Origin: Streptomyces sp. Ru71
GTDB lineage: Bacteria > Actinomycetota > Actinomycetes > Streptomycetales > Streptomycetaceae
Assembly: GCF_002920535.1 (NCBI RefSeq)
Contig: NZ_PQSS01000017.1
Span: 1 to 64,000, forward strand
Direction: 5' to 3'
DNA length: 64,000 bases
The notes under the pieces are model-generated. The model saw nothing but the letters and a program-made list of their open reading frames with translations. It did not search any database and was not told where the DNA came from. Within the stretch, counting starts at the first letter, position 1. Every line of letters begins with the position of its first letter. The translations under genes were made by a program, and so were the position numbers. Below, piece by piece: positions 43,861-52,257 of the stretch.

Positions 43861-46086
43861 TCACCGCTCCCTGACCAGCGCCGCGTACGCGCCGCCGCGC
43901 GCCACCAGCTCCTCGTGCCGCCCGCGCTCCACGATCTCGCCGTGCTGGAGCACGACGATCTCGTCGCTGTCGCGCACGGTGCTCAGCCGGTGCGCGATCA
44001 CCACGCAGGCGCAGCCCCGGCGGCGCAGGTTGTCCATCACGACCAGTTCCGTCTCGGCGTCCAGGGCGCTGGTCACCTCGTCCAGGACGAGGATGCTCGG
44101 CCGGCGCACCAGCGCCCGCGCGATCTCCAGGCGCTGGCGCTGCCCGCCGGAGAAGTTGCGGCCGTCCTGCTCGACGCGGCTGTGGATGCCGCCGGGCCGG
44201 CGCATCACCACGTCGTACAGCGCCGCGTCGCGCAGCGCCTCCAGCACCGCGTCGTCGGGGATCGACGGGTCCCACAGCGCCACGTTGTCCCGGACGGTGC
44301 CCTCGAAGAGGAACACGTCCTGGTCGACGAAGGACACCGAGGCGGCGAGCGCGCCGCGCGGGATGTCCTCCAGGCGCTGCCCGTCGATGCGGATCACGCC
44401 CTCCCACGGTGTGTACAGGCCCGCGATCAGCCGGGACACCGTCGACTTGCCGCTGCCCGAGCCGCCGACCAGGGCCACCTGCTGCCCCGGTCCGACGGTC
44501 AGGTCGAAGCCGGTCAGCAGCGGCTTGTCCAGCGGGCTGTAGCCGAAGGTGATGTTCTGCAGCTCGACATGGCCGTGCAGCCGGCGGGTGGAGTCCGCGC
44601 CGCCCTTGCGGCCGTAGAGCGGGTCCGCCCGGAAGTTCTCGACGTCCTTGAGCCGGGCCACGTCGGCGGCGAAGTCCTGGATGCGGCCCGCGACGCCGTT
44701 GAGCCGGGTCAGCGGAGCGGTGAACCGGGCCACCAGCGCCTGGAAGGCCACCAGCAGACCGACCGAGATGTGTCCCTCGATCGCCCGCATGCCGCCGATC
44801 CACAGGATCAGGGCGCTGTTCAGCGTGGCGAGCGTCGGCGCGACCACGCCCAGCCAGGCGCTCGGCACGCCGAGCCGCTGCTGCTCCTCCAGGGTGGTGG
44901 CGTGCTGCCCGGCCCACTTGCGGAAGTAGCCGTCCTCGCCGCCGGTCGCCTTCATCGTCTCGATCAGCTGCAGGCCGGTGTAGGCGGTGTTGGTCAGCCG
45001 CGCGTTGTCCGCGCGCAGCTTCGCCGTGCGCGTCGCGCGCAGCCGGACGACCACCCGCATGGCGACGACGTTCAGCAGGGCCACGCCGATGCCGACGAAC
45101 GTCAGCTGCGGGTCGTAGGTGTACAGCAGGAGCGCGTACAGCACGACGACGACGGCGTCCACGCCGGCCGCGGCGAGGTCGCGGGCCAGCGTCTCGGCGA
45201 CCTGGTCGTTGGACTGCAGCCGCTGCACCAGGTCGGCCGGGCTGCGCTGGGAGAAGAAGGTCACCGGCAGCCGCAGCAGATGGCGCAGGAAGCGGGCGCT
45301 GGAGAGGGTGGAGGAGATGATCCGGCCGTGGTGCAGGTTCGCCTGCTGCAGCCAGGTCAGCGCGACCGTCAGCGCGACGCACGCCGCCATGGACGTGAAC
45401 AGCACGCCCAGCAGCGAGGTCTGGCCGCCGATCAGGAACATGTCGATGTAGGTGCGGCTCAGCGCGGGCACGGCGGCGCCGACCAGCACCAGCAGCAGGC
45501 TCGCCAGCACGGCGGCCGGCAGGGTGCCCGCGGTGCCCTTCAGCCGGGCGGGCATCGCCCCCCACACGCCGGGCCGGCGACCGCCCCGGGTGAAGTTCTC
45601 GCCCGGCTCCATCACCAGCACCACACCGGTGAAGCTGCCGTCGAAGTCCTCCATCGGCACGAACCGGCGGCCCTTGGCGGGGTCGTTGACGAACACCCCG
45701 CGGCGGCCGAAGCGGCGGCCCATGCCGTCGTAGACGACGTAGTGGTTGAACTCCCAGAACAGGATCGCGGGCGCCTTGACCTCGGCCAGCGCGGCCAGGT
45801 CCATCTGCATGCCCTTGGCCGTCAGACCGTAACTGCGCGCCGCCTTCAGCAGGTTGGAGGCGCGTGAGCCGTCGCGGGAGACACCGCAGGCGATGCGCAG
45901 CTCCTCCAGCGGGACGTGCCGGCCGTAGTGGCCGAGCACCATCGCCAGGGAGGCGGCACCGCACTCCACGGCCTCCATCTGCAGCACCGTCGGGGTACGC
46001 ACGGTCTTCGCGCGCGGCTTGGGCACGGAGCGCTTGGGCGGGGCGGCGCGGCGGCGGCCCCGGGTCTCGGGGGCGGCGGTGGTCAC
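43861..46086 (-). CDS. NHLP-type peptidase/permease/ATPase exporter with C39 domain
   Basis: 741 residues from the GTG at 46086, which overlaps the HlyD-like stop (GTGA). N-terminal C39 peptidase: Cys42 in MEAVECGAASLAMVLGHYG, His115 in FWEFNHYVVYDG, Asp135 in VNDPAKG. Then six membrane helices (about 180-450) and an ATPase: LVGGSGSGKSTVS, FSGGQRQRLEIARA, ILVLDEVTSALD. It should cut the double-glycine leader of the precursor at 46983 and export the core. A TTG at 46098 is an alternative start. Confidence 0.93.
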   Translation of the reverse strand: MTTAAPETRGRRRAAPPKRSVPKPRAKTVRTPTVLQMEAVECGAASLAMVLGHYGRHVPLEELRIACGVSRDGSRASNLLKAARSYGLTAKGMQMDLAALAEVKAPAILFWEFNHYVVYDGMGRRFGRRGVFVNDPAKGRRFVPMEDFDGSFTGVVLVMEPGENFTRGGRRPGVWGAMPARLKGTAGTLPAAVLASLLLVLVGAAVPALSRTYIDMFLIGGQTSLLGVLFTSMAACVALTVALTWLQQANLHHGRIISSTLSSARFLRHLLRLPVTFFSQRSPADLVQRLQSNDQVAETLARDLAAAGVDAVVVVLYALLLYTYDPQLTFVGIGVALLNVVAMRVVVRLRATRTAKLRADNARLTNTAYTGLQLIETMKATGGEDGYFRKWAGQHATTLEEQQRLGVPSAWLGVVAPTLATLNSALILWIGGMRAIEGHISVGLLVAFQALVARFTAPLTRLNGVAGRIQDFAADVARLKDVENFRADPLYGRKGGADSTRRLHGHVELQNITFGYSPLDKPLLTGFDLTVGPGQQVALVGGSGSGKSTVSRLIAGLYTPWEGVIRIDGQRLEDIPRGALAASVSFVDQDVFLFEGTVRDNVALWDPSIPDDAVLEALRDAALYDVVMRRPGGIHSRVEQDGRNFSGGQRQRLEIARALVRRPSILVLDEVTSALDAETELVVMDNLRRRGCACVVIAHRLSTVRDSDEIVVLQHGEIVERGRHEELVARGGAYAALVRER

Positions 46087-46895
46087 GGCAGCAGCCAATC
46101 GAGGGGACGCTGGTCGGCCAGCCGGATCGAGCCCGTGGCCAGGGTCATGGAGGTGAGGGCGTACGGCGGCCCGTCCGCGGACGACCAGCGGTAGCCGCTC
46201 TTCGTGCGCGAGGACGTGTCCAGCTCCACCGTGACGGCCACCGGGCGGCCCTTCCTGGTGAACTGCTCACCGAGCTGGCTGTCCCCGAGGAACGCGCCGA
46301 TCGCCTGCGCCGACTGGGCGGTGCGGTCCACGGACTTCACATGGCCGCGCAGCACGCCGTACTGCTGGGCCGGCACCGTCTGCACGGTCAGGTCCACGGC
46401 GGCGTGCGCGGGGATGGTCGAGGCGTTCTCGGCCGGCACGTACACCGTCGCGTACAGCGGGTCGTCGGCGTGCGCGACCTTCTCGACGGCCGCCACGTTC
46501 GCACCGGTGGAGATGATCTGCCCGATGGTCGCGGCCATCGCCGTGATCCGGCCCGCCGCGACGGTACGCACGGTCGTCTCGCCCTCGGCCGTACGGACCT
46601 TGAGCACCGGGGCGTTCGCGGGCAGCCGGGTGCCCTCCTGGGCGAGGACCGCCGTCACCTGCCCGGCGACGGGGCTCTGCAGGACGTAACTGCCCTCCCC
46701 GTGGGTGAGGACGGCGGGCGCGCTGACCGTGGAGGCCACCGAGCCGGTCACCGCCCACACCGAGGCGGCCACGATCGCGGCCACGGTCACCGACAGCACG
46801 AGCCAGCCCTGCGGGCGGGCGAGACGCACCGGGAGGTCGAGCTCCTCCGGCGACTGGAGCTTGGTGAGAGCCTGTTGGCGGAACTGCACGGTCAC
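46083..46895 (-). CDS. HlyD-like secretion protein of the NHLP system
   Basis: 270 residues, GTG start. One N-terminal membrane helix (GWLVLSVTVAAIVAASVWAV, about 30-50), then a biotinyl-lipoyl-like/barrel-sandwich domain (VLQSPVAGQVTAVLAQEGTR, TVAAGRITAMAATIGQIIST) and a beta-barrel region. It is the membrane-fusion-type adapter of the exporter. It lies downstream of the precursor gene with an 87-base gap holding a hairpin, and its stop overlaps the C39 exporter start. Confidence 0.88.
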   Translation of the reverse strand: MTVQFRQQALTKLQSPEELDLPVRLARPQGWLVLSVTVAAIVAASVWAVTGSVASTVSAPAVLTHGEGSYVLQSPVAGQVTAVLAQEGTRLPANAPVLKVRTAEGETTVRTVAAGRITAMAATIGQIISTGANVAAVEKVAHADDPLYATVYVPAENASTIPAHAAVDLTVQTVPAQQYGVLRGHVKSVDRTAQSAQAIGAFLGDSQLGEQFTRKGRPVAVTVELDTSSRTKSGYRWSSADGPPYALTSMTLATGSIRLADQRPLDWLLP

Positions 46896-46928
46896 CTACA
46901 TCGGGAACGGCACCGACGGCACACCCGT

Positions 46929-46962
46929 GGGTCCCGGAGCCGGGGGGCGGCTTCCGGGACCC
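46929..46962 (-). terminator. Hairpin between precursor and exporter genes, likely attenuator
   Basis: GGGTCCCGGA (46929-46938) pairs with TCCGGGACCC (46953-46962), continued by three more pairs on the inside. Located after the precursor stop, it could let most transcripts end there, giving more peptide than transporter. Confidence 0.5.
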
Positions 46963-46982
46963 GGGGGCACGAAAGGGTGCGA

Positions 46983-47198
46983 TCAGAGACCGGCGACCAG
47001 GCCGGTGAGCGGGGCGGTGTTCAGGCCGGTGACGCCCTCGACCGTGCCGACGACCGTGTTCACCACGCCGGAGACCGGGGCGATGCCGTTCAGGGCACCG
47101 GTGGCGGCGTTCAGGGTGTTGACGGACAGACCGCCCGAGACGTTGTCGAGGTCGGCGTCGGAGATCTCAGCGGTCTGGACCTGGGGGGTGGAGTTCAT
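46983..47198 (-). CDS. Double-glycine leader precursor peptide without cysteines
   Basis: 71 residues from the ATG at 47198. The first 23 form a leader rich in acidic residues (TAEISDADLDNVSGG) that ends in a Gly-Gly cleavage site, with the family feature of spaced Leu/Val and Asp before it. The 48-residue core has no Cys, no aromatic and no basic residue, a single Glu, eight Gly and several Thr/Ser/Asn; it looks hydrophobic and near neutral. Adjacent C39 exporter is the obvious processing enzyme. No modifying enzyme lies next to it; unmodified or acted on by a distant enzyme. Peptides of this sequence type are sometimes labelled lantibiotic, but without Cys no lanthionine can form. Confidence 0.82.
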   Translation of the reverse strand: MNSTPQVQTAEISDADLDNVSGGLSVNTLNAATGALNGIAPVSGVVNTVVGTVEGVTGLNTAPLTGLVAGL

Positions 47199-47594
47199 GA
47201 TGGAACTTCCCTTCATATGGATATTTCACAAGGGGGGCACCGGGGGTCACGCGGGATCCCGCGGTGCGATGGATGAAAGCACGCGGCGACCGCGCGCTTC
47301 CAATCAACGACCCCTCCCACCTGGGCACTTGCCCCCCTCGGGAAGCCAAAGGTGCAGGAGTGCGCACGCCGTGTCGGCGACTTCTTCACACCCCGCACCG
47401 CATCGGTGCACACCCCCGCTTGCCGTGTCCGGACCGAATCGGGCACTTGTCGCCAAATGCGGTCCGGGCGCCGCGCGATTGTGCAGATCCGCGGCGCCCG
47501 GTGACCTGGTTGAGCATTCGATGTGCAGATTCCCTGAAGCAGAAATTCCGTTCCGTGTCCGCAACCGACCGTCGCCGGACCGATACCGATCGTG
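47199..47594 (-). promoter_or_regulatory. Control region of the NHLP cassette
   Basis: A 396-base gap that should hold the minus-strand promoter of the precursor. It contains the perfect palindrome CGCGGGATCCCGCG (47250-47263), 52 bases before the start, and the AT-rich GAAATATCCATATG just upstream of the ribosome site. No convincing -35/-10 pair. It also contains the terminator of the upstream thioesterase. Confidence 0.4.
47464..47501 (-). terminator. Hairpin terminator downstream of the thioesterase
   Basis: Perfect 12-bp stem (47464-47475 with 47490-47501), 14-base loop, about 95 bases after the thioesterase stop; insulates the peptide cassette. Confidence 0.6.
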
Positions 47595-48008
47595 TCAGCC
47601 GAGCAGCGCGTACACCGCGCTCGCGTGCGCGGCCAGCTCGCCGGAGTCCGCGTCGGCGAGGGTGACGTCCGCGAAGGCCATCCGGCGGCCCACCTTGGTC
47701 AGCACCGCCGTGATCAGCACGTCCGCGCCGGTCACCGCGCGCTGGAAGGACGTGGACTGCTGAACGGTCGTCATCGGGACATAGCCGCCGCGCGCCGCCG
47801 ACACGGCGAGCACGGTGGCGGTGTCGGCGGCGGCCATCAGCGCCTGGCCCGACATGGCCCCGCCCTCCCGGGCCAGCCGGTCCGACCAGGGCAGCCGCAG
47901 CACCGCCCGGTCCGCGTGGATCTCCTGCACGGACAGCCCCAGATCCAGCACCCAGGGGGCGAAGTTGTCGGCGAGGATCTTGTCCGCTTCGGTCGTCGTC
48001 ATCGTCAT
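47595..48008 (-). CDS. PaaI-type hotdog-fold thioesterase
   Basis: 137 residues. A single hotdog domain with the pattern GGAMSGQALMAAADTATVLA (active-site Asp on the central helix) and QQSTSFQRAVTGADVLITAV. Such proteins hydrolyse acyl-CoA thioesters. Two ATGs (48008 and 48002) compete as starts. Separate from the peptide cassette, from which a strong hairpin divides it. Confidence 0.82.
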   Translation of the reverse strand: MTMTTTEADKILADNFAPWVLDLGLSVQEIHADRAVLRLPWSDRLAREGGAMSGQALMAAADTATVLAVSAARGGYVPMTTVQQSTSFQRAVTGADVLITAVLTKVGRRMAFADVTLADADSGELAAHASAVYALLG

Positions 48009-48092
48009 GACGGGGATTGTTCCCGGCCCGCGCCCGCCGCGCCCGCGTCCTGGCCGAATCGCCGCCCGTGCGGGGGCGGTTGCCGCCCGGCG

Positions 48093-48123
48093 TTGAACAC
48101 CCCACGCGCCTCCTGCGTACCAA
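48093..48123 (+). promoter_or_regulatory. Possible promoter of the secreted protease
   Basis: TTGAAC (48093-48098) and TACCAA (48118-48123) are 19 bases apart, about 75 bases before the TTG start. The spacing is long, so the call is weak. Confidence 0.3.
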
Positions 48124-48195
48124 CGGCCATCCAGGCGCCGCTGACCGGGCTGCCGCACGGCAGTCCCGACCCCAACCCCCAGGAGGGCGAGAAGG

Positions 48196-49548
48196 TTGAG
48201 TCACAAGCGAATCCCGAAGCGCAAGGCCGCGATGGCGGCGGGTGGCGTCGCGGCGCTCGGCGCGGCGGCGATCCTGCTGCCGCAGGCCAACGCCTCGCAG
48301 GACGGCGCTTCGGACACCGCGGCCCCGAGGACGCTGAAGTCGGCCGACGCCCAGGGCCTGGCCGCACAACTCGCCGGCCTGCTCGGCGACTCCTTCGCCG
48401 GCTCCTACTACGACGCGGACAAGCGCCAGCTCGTCGTGAACGTCGTGCCCGGCGACAACAACAACGTCGTCGTCCAGGCCAAGAAGGCGGGCGCGGCCGT
48501 CCGCGAGGTCGCCAACAGCCTGGCGGAGCTGAAGTCGGGCGCGCGCACGCTCAGGGCGCAGGCCTCCATACCCGGCACCGCCTGGGCGATCGACCCGCGC
48601 ACGAACAAGCTCCTGGTCACCGCCGACCGCACGGTGGCCGGCGCGCAGTGGGACCGGCTCCAGTCGACGGTACGGAGTCTCGGCTCCGGCATGGCCACGC
48701 TGAAGAAGTCCGCCGGCACCTTCAAGACCTTCGTCTCGGGCGGCGACGCCATCTTCGGCGGCGGGGCGCGCTGCTCGCTCGGCTTCAACGTCACCGCATC
48801 CGACGGCTCGCCCGCCTTCCTGACGGCCGGTCACTGCGGGGTCGCGGCCAAGCAGTGGTCCGACTCCCAGAACGGGCAGCCGATCGCCACCGTCGACCAG
48901 GCCGTCTTCCCCGGCAACGGCGACTTCTCCCTCGTGAAGTACGACGACCCGAACACGCAGGCGCCCAGCGAGGTGAACGCCGGCGGGCAGACCGTGCAGA
49001 TCAGCCAGGCGGCGGAGGCGACCGTCGGCCAGCAGGTGTTCCGGATGGGCAGCACCACGGGTCTGCACGACGGTCAGGTCCTCGGGCTCGACGCCACGGT
49101 CAACTACCCCGAGGGCACGGTCACCGGGCTCATCCAGACCGACGTGTGCGCCGAACCCGGCGACAGCGGGGGGTCGCTCTTCACCCAGGACGGGCTCGCG
49201 GTGGGCCTCACCTCCGGCGGCAGCGGCGATTGCACCTCCGGCGGCGAGACGTTCTTCCAGCCGGTCACGACGGCCCTGCAGGCCACGGGGGCGACGCTGG
49301 GCGCGGGCGGCGCGGGTGCCGGGGACGCGGGCCAGGGCGCGGGGGACCAGCAGGCGGGCGGTGACCAGCAGGCCGGTGGTGACCAGCAGGCCGGTGGTGA
49401 CCAGTCCGGCAGCGGCGCCGGTGACGGCAGCGGTGCGGGCGACGGAACCGGCGCCGGCGACGGCAGTGGCGCGGGCGCCGGTGACGGTTCCGCCGCACAG
49501 CAGGGCGCCGGAGCGGAGGGCGGTTCCTCGCTCACGGGGACGAACTGA
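48196..49548 (+). CDS. Streptogrisin-type S1 family secreted serine protease with Gly-rich tail
   Basis: 450 residues, TTG start with AGGAGG upstream. A long signal peptide (RIPKRKAAMAAGGVAALGAA) is followed by an alpha-lytic-protease-type prodomain (about 60-175) and the mature protease, which begins near FVSGGDAIFGGGARCSLGFN. Triad: His in LTAGHCG, Asp in GNGDFSLVKYD, Ser in EPGDSGGSLF; four cysteines form two disulfides. The C-terminal 80 residues are a Gly/Ala/Asp tail with three QQAGGD repeats and many GSGAGDG-like units, absent from short streptogrisins. Autoprocessing outside the cell is expected. Confidence 0.93.
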   Translation: MSHKRIPKRKAAMAAGGVAALGAAAILLPQANASQDGASDTAAPRTLKSADAQGLAAQLAGLLGDSFAGSYYDADKRQLVVNVVPGDNNNVVVQAKKAGAAVREVANSLAELKSGARTLRAQASIPGTAWAIDPRTNKLLVTADRTVAGAQWDRLQSTVRSLGSGMATLKKSAGTFKTFVSGGDAIFGGGARCSLGFNVTASDGSPAFLTAGHCGVAAKQWSDSQNGQPIATVDQAVFPGNGDFSLVKYDDPNTQAPSEVNAGGQTVQISQAAEATVGQQVFRMGSTTGLHDGQVLGLDATVNYPEGTVTGLIQTDVCAEPGDSGGSLFTQDGLAVGLTSGGSGDCTSGGETFFQPVTTALQATGATLGAGGAGAGDAGQGAGDQQAGGDQQAGGDQQAGGDQSGSGAGDGSGAGDGTGAGDGSGAGAGDGSAAQQGAGAEGGSSLTGTN

Positions 49549-49608
49549 CCCCGGCCCACCCCGGACCCCCTGACCGGTCCACCCGCGGTTCCCGGCCGGC
49601 AGGGGAGA

Positions 49609-49640
49609 GGGTCCGGCCCTCCGGCGGGAGGGCCGGACCC
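49609..49640. terminator. Strong bidirectional terminator
   Basis: Perfect 14-bp stem (49609-49622 with 49627-49640) closed by a GGCG tetraloop, between the convergent protease and phosphatase genes. Confidence 0.85.
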
Positions 49641-49658
49641 CTCACGCCACGCCCCGGC

Positions 49659-51797
49659 TCACCTGGCCCGGAGCAGCAGCAGGGCGACGTCGTCGATGCG
49701 TTGCTCCCCGGCGGCGTAGTGCCCGATCAGTCGGTCCGCGAGTTCGTCCACCGGCAGCCGCCCCCAGCCGGCGAGGCGCTCGCACAGCTCGGCGAGGGCG
49801 TCCTCGATGTCGACGCCCGGGGACTCGATCAGCCCGTCGGTGTACAGCACGAGCAGTGCGCCCGGCCCCAGCTCGACCTCGGTCGTCGCGTACACGGCGG
49901 CCGGGTCGATGCCGAGCAGCGGACCGCCGGCCCGGTCCAGCACCTTCACCCGCCCGTCCGGCCGGCGCAGCAGCGGCGGCGGATGCCCGGCCCGCGCCAT
50001 CACCGCGCGCCCCCGCCCCGGGTCGAGCCGCAGATACAGACAGGACGCGAACAACTCCGAGCCGAGGTCGATCAGCAGCCGGTTGGTGGCGCCCATGACC
50101 TCGCCCGGGCTGTGCCCGACCGCCGTGTACGCGCGTACGGCGGTCCGGATCTGCCCCATCAGACCCGCCGCCGTCACGTTGTGCCCCTGCACGTCCCCGA
50201 TCACCGCCGCCGCGAGCGGAGGGGAGGGCACCAGGTCGTAGAAGTCGCCGCCGATCTCCATGCCGCGCGTCGCCGGCAGATAGCGGGCGGCCGCGTCGAT
50301 CCCGGGCAGCGACGGCAGCGAGTGCGGCAGCAGCGCCTCCTGCAGCCCGTGCGCCAGCTGGTGCTTGACGTCGTACAGCAGCGCGCGCTCCAGGGCCTGG
50401 GCGATCAGTCCGCCCAGGCTCGTCAGCACCGCGCGCTCGTCGGCCGGGAAGGGATGCGGCTCGGCGTAGGCGAGGACGCATGTGCCCACCGGGCGCCCGG
50501 AGGCGATCAGCGGAAGATACGCCCACGAGGCGAAGCCGTCCGGGGTGGTGTTGCGGGACGGGTAGAGGCGCTCCAGTTCCCGCTGTGAGGCGAAGAACGC
50601 GGGCACCCCGGTGGTCAGGGCCTGGACACCCGGTGTCGCCTCGGTCAGCGGGGTGCCGTCGAACCGCTCGACGACGTGCGGGTCCGGATAGCCGCGGTGC
50701 CCGAGCACGTGCAGCCGCCCCGCCCGCGAGCCCAGTAGCACCACGGCCTGGCTGCCGATGGCCGGCGCGAGCTCGTCCGCGACCAGCTGCACCACGTCCT
50801 GCACCCCCACCGCCTCGGTCAGCGCCCCGGCCAGGCTCAGCACCTGCGAGATGGTCACCAGCCGGGACGGGGCGTCCCCGGGCTGGGGACCGGCCCGGTG
50901 CAGTTCCGAGACGGCCCGGGCCCGGGAGATGCGCACGCTCAGCCCGGTCGTGCTCGGATACAGGCGGAACGACAGCCAGGTGCCGGGCGGCCGCATCGCC
51001 ACGAACGACGTGACGTGCTGGCTGATCAGCGCCGCCCGGTAGCGGTCCTCGTACATCGGGTCGCGCAGCCAGGGCAGCACCGACCACGGCTGAGCGCCGA
51101 GCAGGGTGCCGACGTCGGCGCCCAGCAGCTCACCGGCCGCCGCGTTGACGAACCGGATCCGGCCGTTCAGATCCAGCGAGCACAGTCCGTACGGCAGCCG
51201 CGCCACCATCCGGGCCGCCTCCGAGGCGCCCAGCGCGCCGGTCAGGGCCTCCGGAGCCGGGGTGCCGAGCACGTCGGGCTCGGGGCCCAGCGGACGGCCC
51301 CGCCGGGCGGCCCGCTCCAGCTGCCGGGCGAGCCGGTCGCAGGCCTCGGTCAGCCGCCGGCGGACCTGCTCCGGGGGCTCGGCCGAGCGGGCGCCGGGCC
51401 AGGTGACGAACACCGCCCCGTACAGCGCGTCGTCCGTGGCCAGCGGCAGCGCGGCCAGCGCGAAGGGGTAGGGGAGCACCACCGCGATCCGGGGATAGCG
51501 GCGGGCCATCTCCTCCTCGCCGCCCACCCAGACCATGTGCCGCTCGCGGGCCGCCTCCGCGACCGGGATCGGGGCGTTGAGCCCGACCCGCTCCCAGGGG
51601 GCCGCGAACGCCCGGGGCATCCCCGCCATCACGGCCATCTCCAGCACCGGCTCGCCGGGGGTGAGCAGGTACACCGCACCGGAGTGCGCCTGGACGGCGT
51701 CCAGCATCGCCGTCAGCGCCAGGGACAGCAGCGGCTCGCCGTCCGGCTCCGCGCGGGCTGCCGGCGCAGCCTGCCCGGGCGGCTGCCCGTCGGACAC
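49659..51797 (-). CDS. GAF/PAS/GAF/SpoIIE phosphatase
   Basis: 712 residues, GTG start with GAGGAGG at a good distance. Order: GAF-like (about 20-180), PAS (about 205-310, RLPYGLCSLDLNGRIRFVN), GAF (about 320-480) and SpoIIE/PP2C (about 490-710) with GGDFYDLVP, VIGDVQGHN, AGHPPPLL, LYTDGLIES and IDDVALLLL. No C-terminal ATPase domain. It should dephosphorylate an anti-anti-sigma factor upon an unknown signal. It lies divergent to the ram-type regulator, on the left edge of the lanthipeptide locus. Confidence 0.9.
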   Translation of the reverse strand: MSDGQPPGQAAPAARAEPDGEPLLSLALTAMLDAVQAHSGAVYLLTPGEPVLEMAVMAGMPRAFAAPWERVGLNAPIPVAEAARERHMVWVGGEEEMARRYPRIAVVLPYPFALAALPLATDDALYGAVFVTWPGARSAEPPEQVRRRLTEACDRLARQLERAARRGRPLGPEPDVLGTPAPEALTGALGASEAARMVARLPYGLCSLDLNGRIRFVNAAAGELLGADVGTLLGAQPWSVLPWLRDPMYEDRYRAALISQHVTSFVAMRPPGTWLSFRLYPSTTGLSVRISRARAVSELHRAGPQPGDAPSRLVTISQVLSLAGALTEAVGVQDVVQLVADELAPAIGSQAVVLLGSRAGRLHVLGHRGYPDPHVVERFDGTPLTEATPGVQALTTGVPAFFASQRELERLYPSRNTTPDGFASWAYLPLIASGRPVGTCVLAYAEPHPFPADERAVLTSLGGLIAQALERALLYDVKHQLAHGLQEALLPHSLPSLPGIDAAARYLPATRGMEIGGDFYDLVPSPPLAAAVIGDVQGHNVTAAGLMGQIRTAVRAYTAVGHSPGEVMGATNRLLIDLGSELFASCLYLRLDPGRGRAVMARAGHPPPLLRRPDGRVKVLDRAGGPLLGIDPAAVYATTEVELGPGALLVLYTDGLIESPGVDIEDALAELCERLAGWGRLPVDELADRLIGHYAAGEQRIDDVALLLLRAR

Positions 51798-52257
51798 GCC
51801 GACCACCTCCTCGCCCGAGTGGGCCGCACAACCGGCGTTCCGGAAAATGCCCGGGGCGCACCACGGCCCCGGCAAAGCCCCAGGGATCAAATCTGCCTCG
51901 CCGGGCCCGCCCCCGCACGGCGAACGCCGGGGGACCGCCCTGGCGGGCGTCACGCCGGTGGGGGTCCCGGCGACGGGCGGCGTCCTCGCCGGGCCCGGCG
52001 GTGGGCGGGGCGTGCGGGCTGGTTCCGGCGGAGGGTGGGGCGTGCGGGCTGGTTCCGGCCGGGCGGGCGGCCACGCATACCCTTCCGCCCCGTGATCATG
52101 CCCCGGCAGTCGAAGCGTGGGTGGTGCACGAGCCAGGCGTGTGCGCCCCCGCGCACCGTGATGGCCGGTTCTCCGCCACCGGCGGACGTCACGAACGCCA
52201 ACAATGGGGCACGCGTTCACCACCACGTCTCGGGCGCAACGAGCTGAAGGGGCAGCA
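51798..52257. promoter_or_regulatory. Divergent spacer between the phosphatase and the RamR-like gene
   Basis: 460 bases, no credible gene. It must contain promoters for both neighbours but none is clear. A 30-bp tandem pair lies at 51997-52056. The RamR-like gene has AAGGGG 6 bases upstream of its GTG. Confidence 0.4.
51997..52056. repeat. Two tandem 30-bp units
   Basis: Units 51997-52026 and 52027-52056 differ at two of 30 bases; a degenerate third begins at 52057. The sequence is G-rich (GGGGCGTGCGGGCTGG). Confidence 0.7.

Noticed and set aside
40572-43874. An 1100-residue plus-strand open frame
   Set aside because: Opposite the NHLP transporter and Ppx genes; low-complexity Arg/Gln/His composition without motifs.
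46983-47198. A lantibiotic (type A2) precursor call
   Set aside because: The core has no Cys, so lanthionine bridges cannot form; only the Gly-Gly leader is shared with such peptides.
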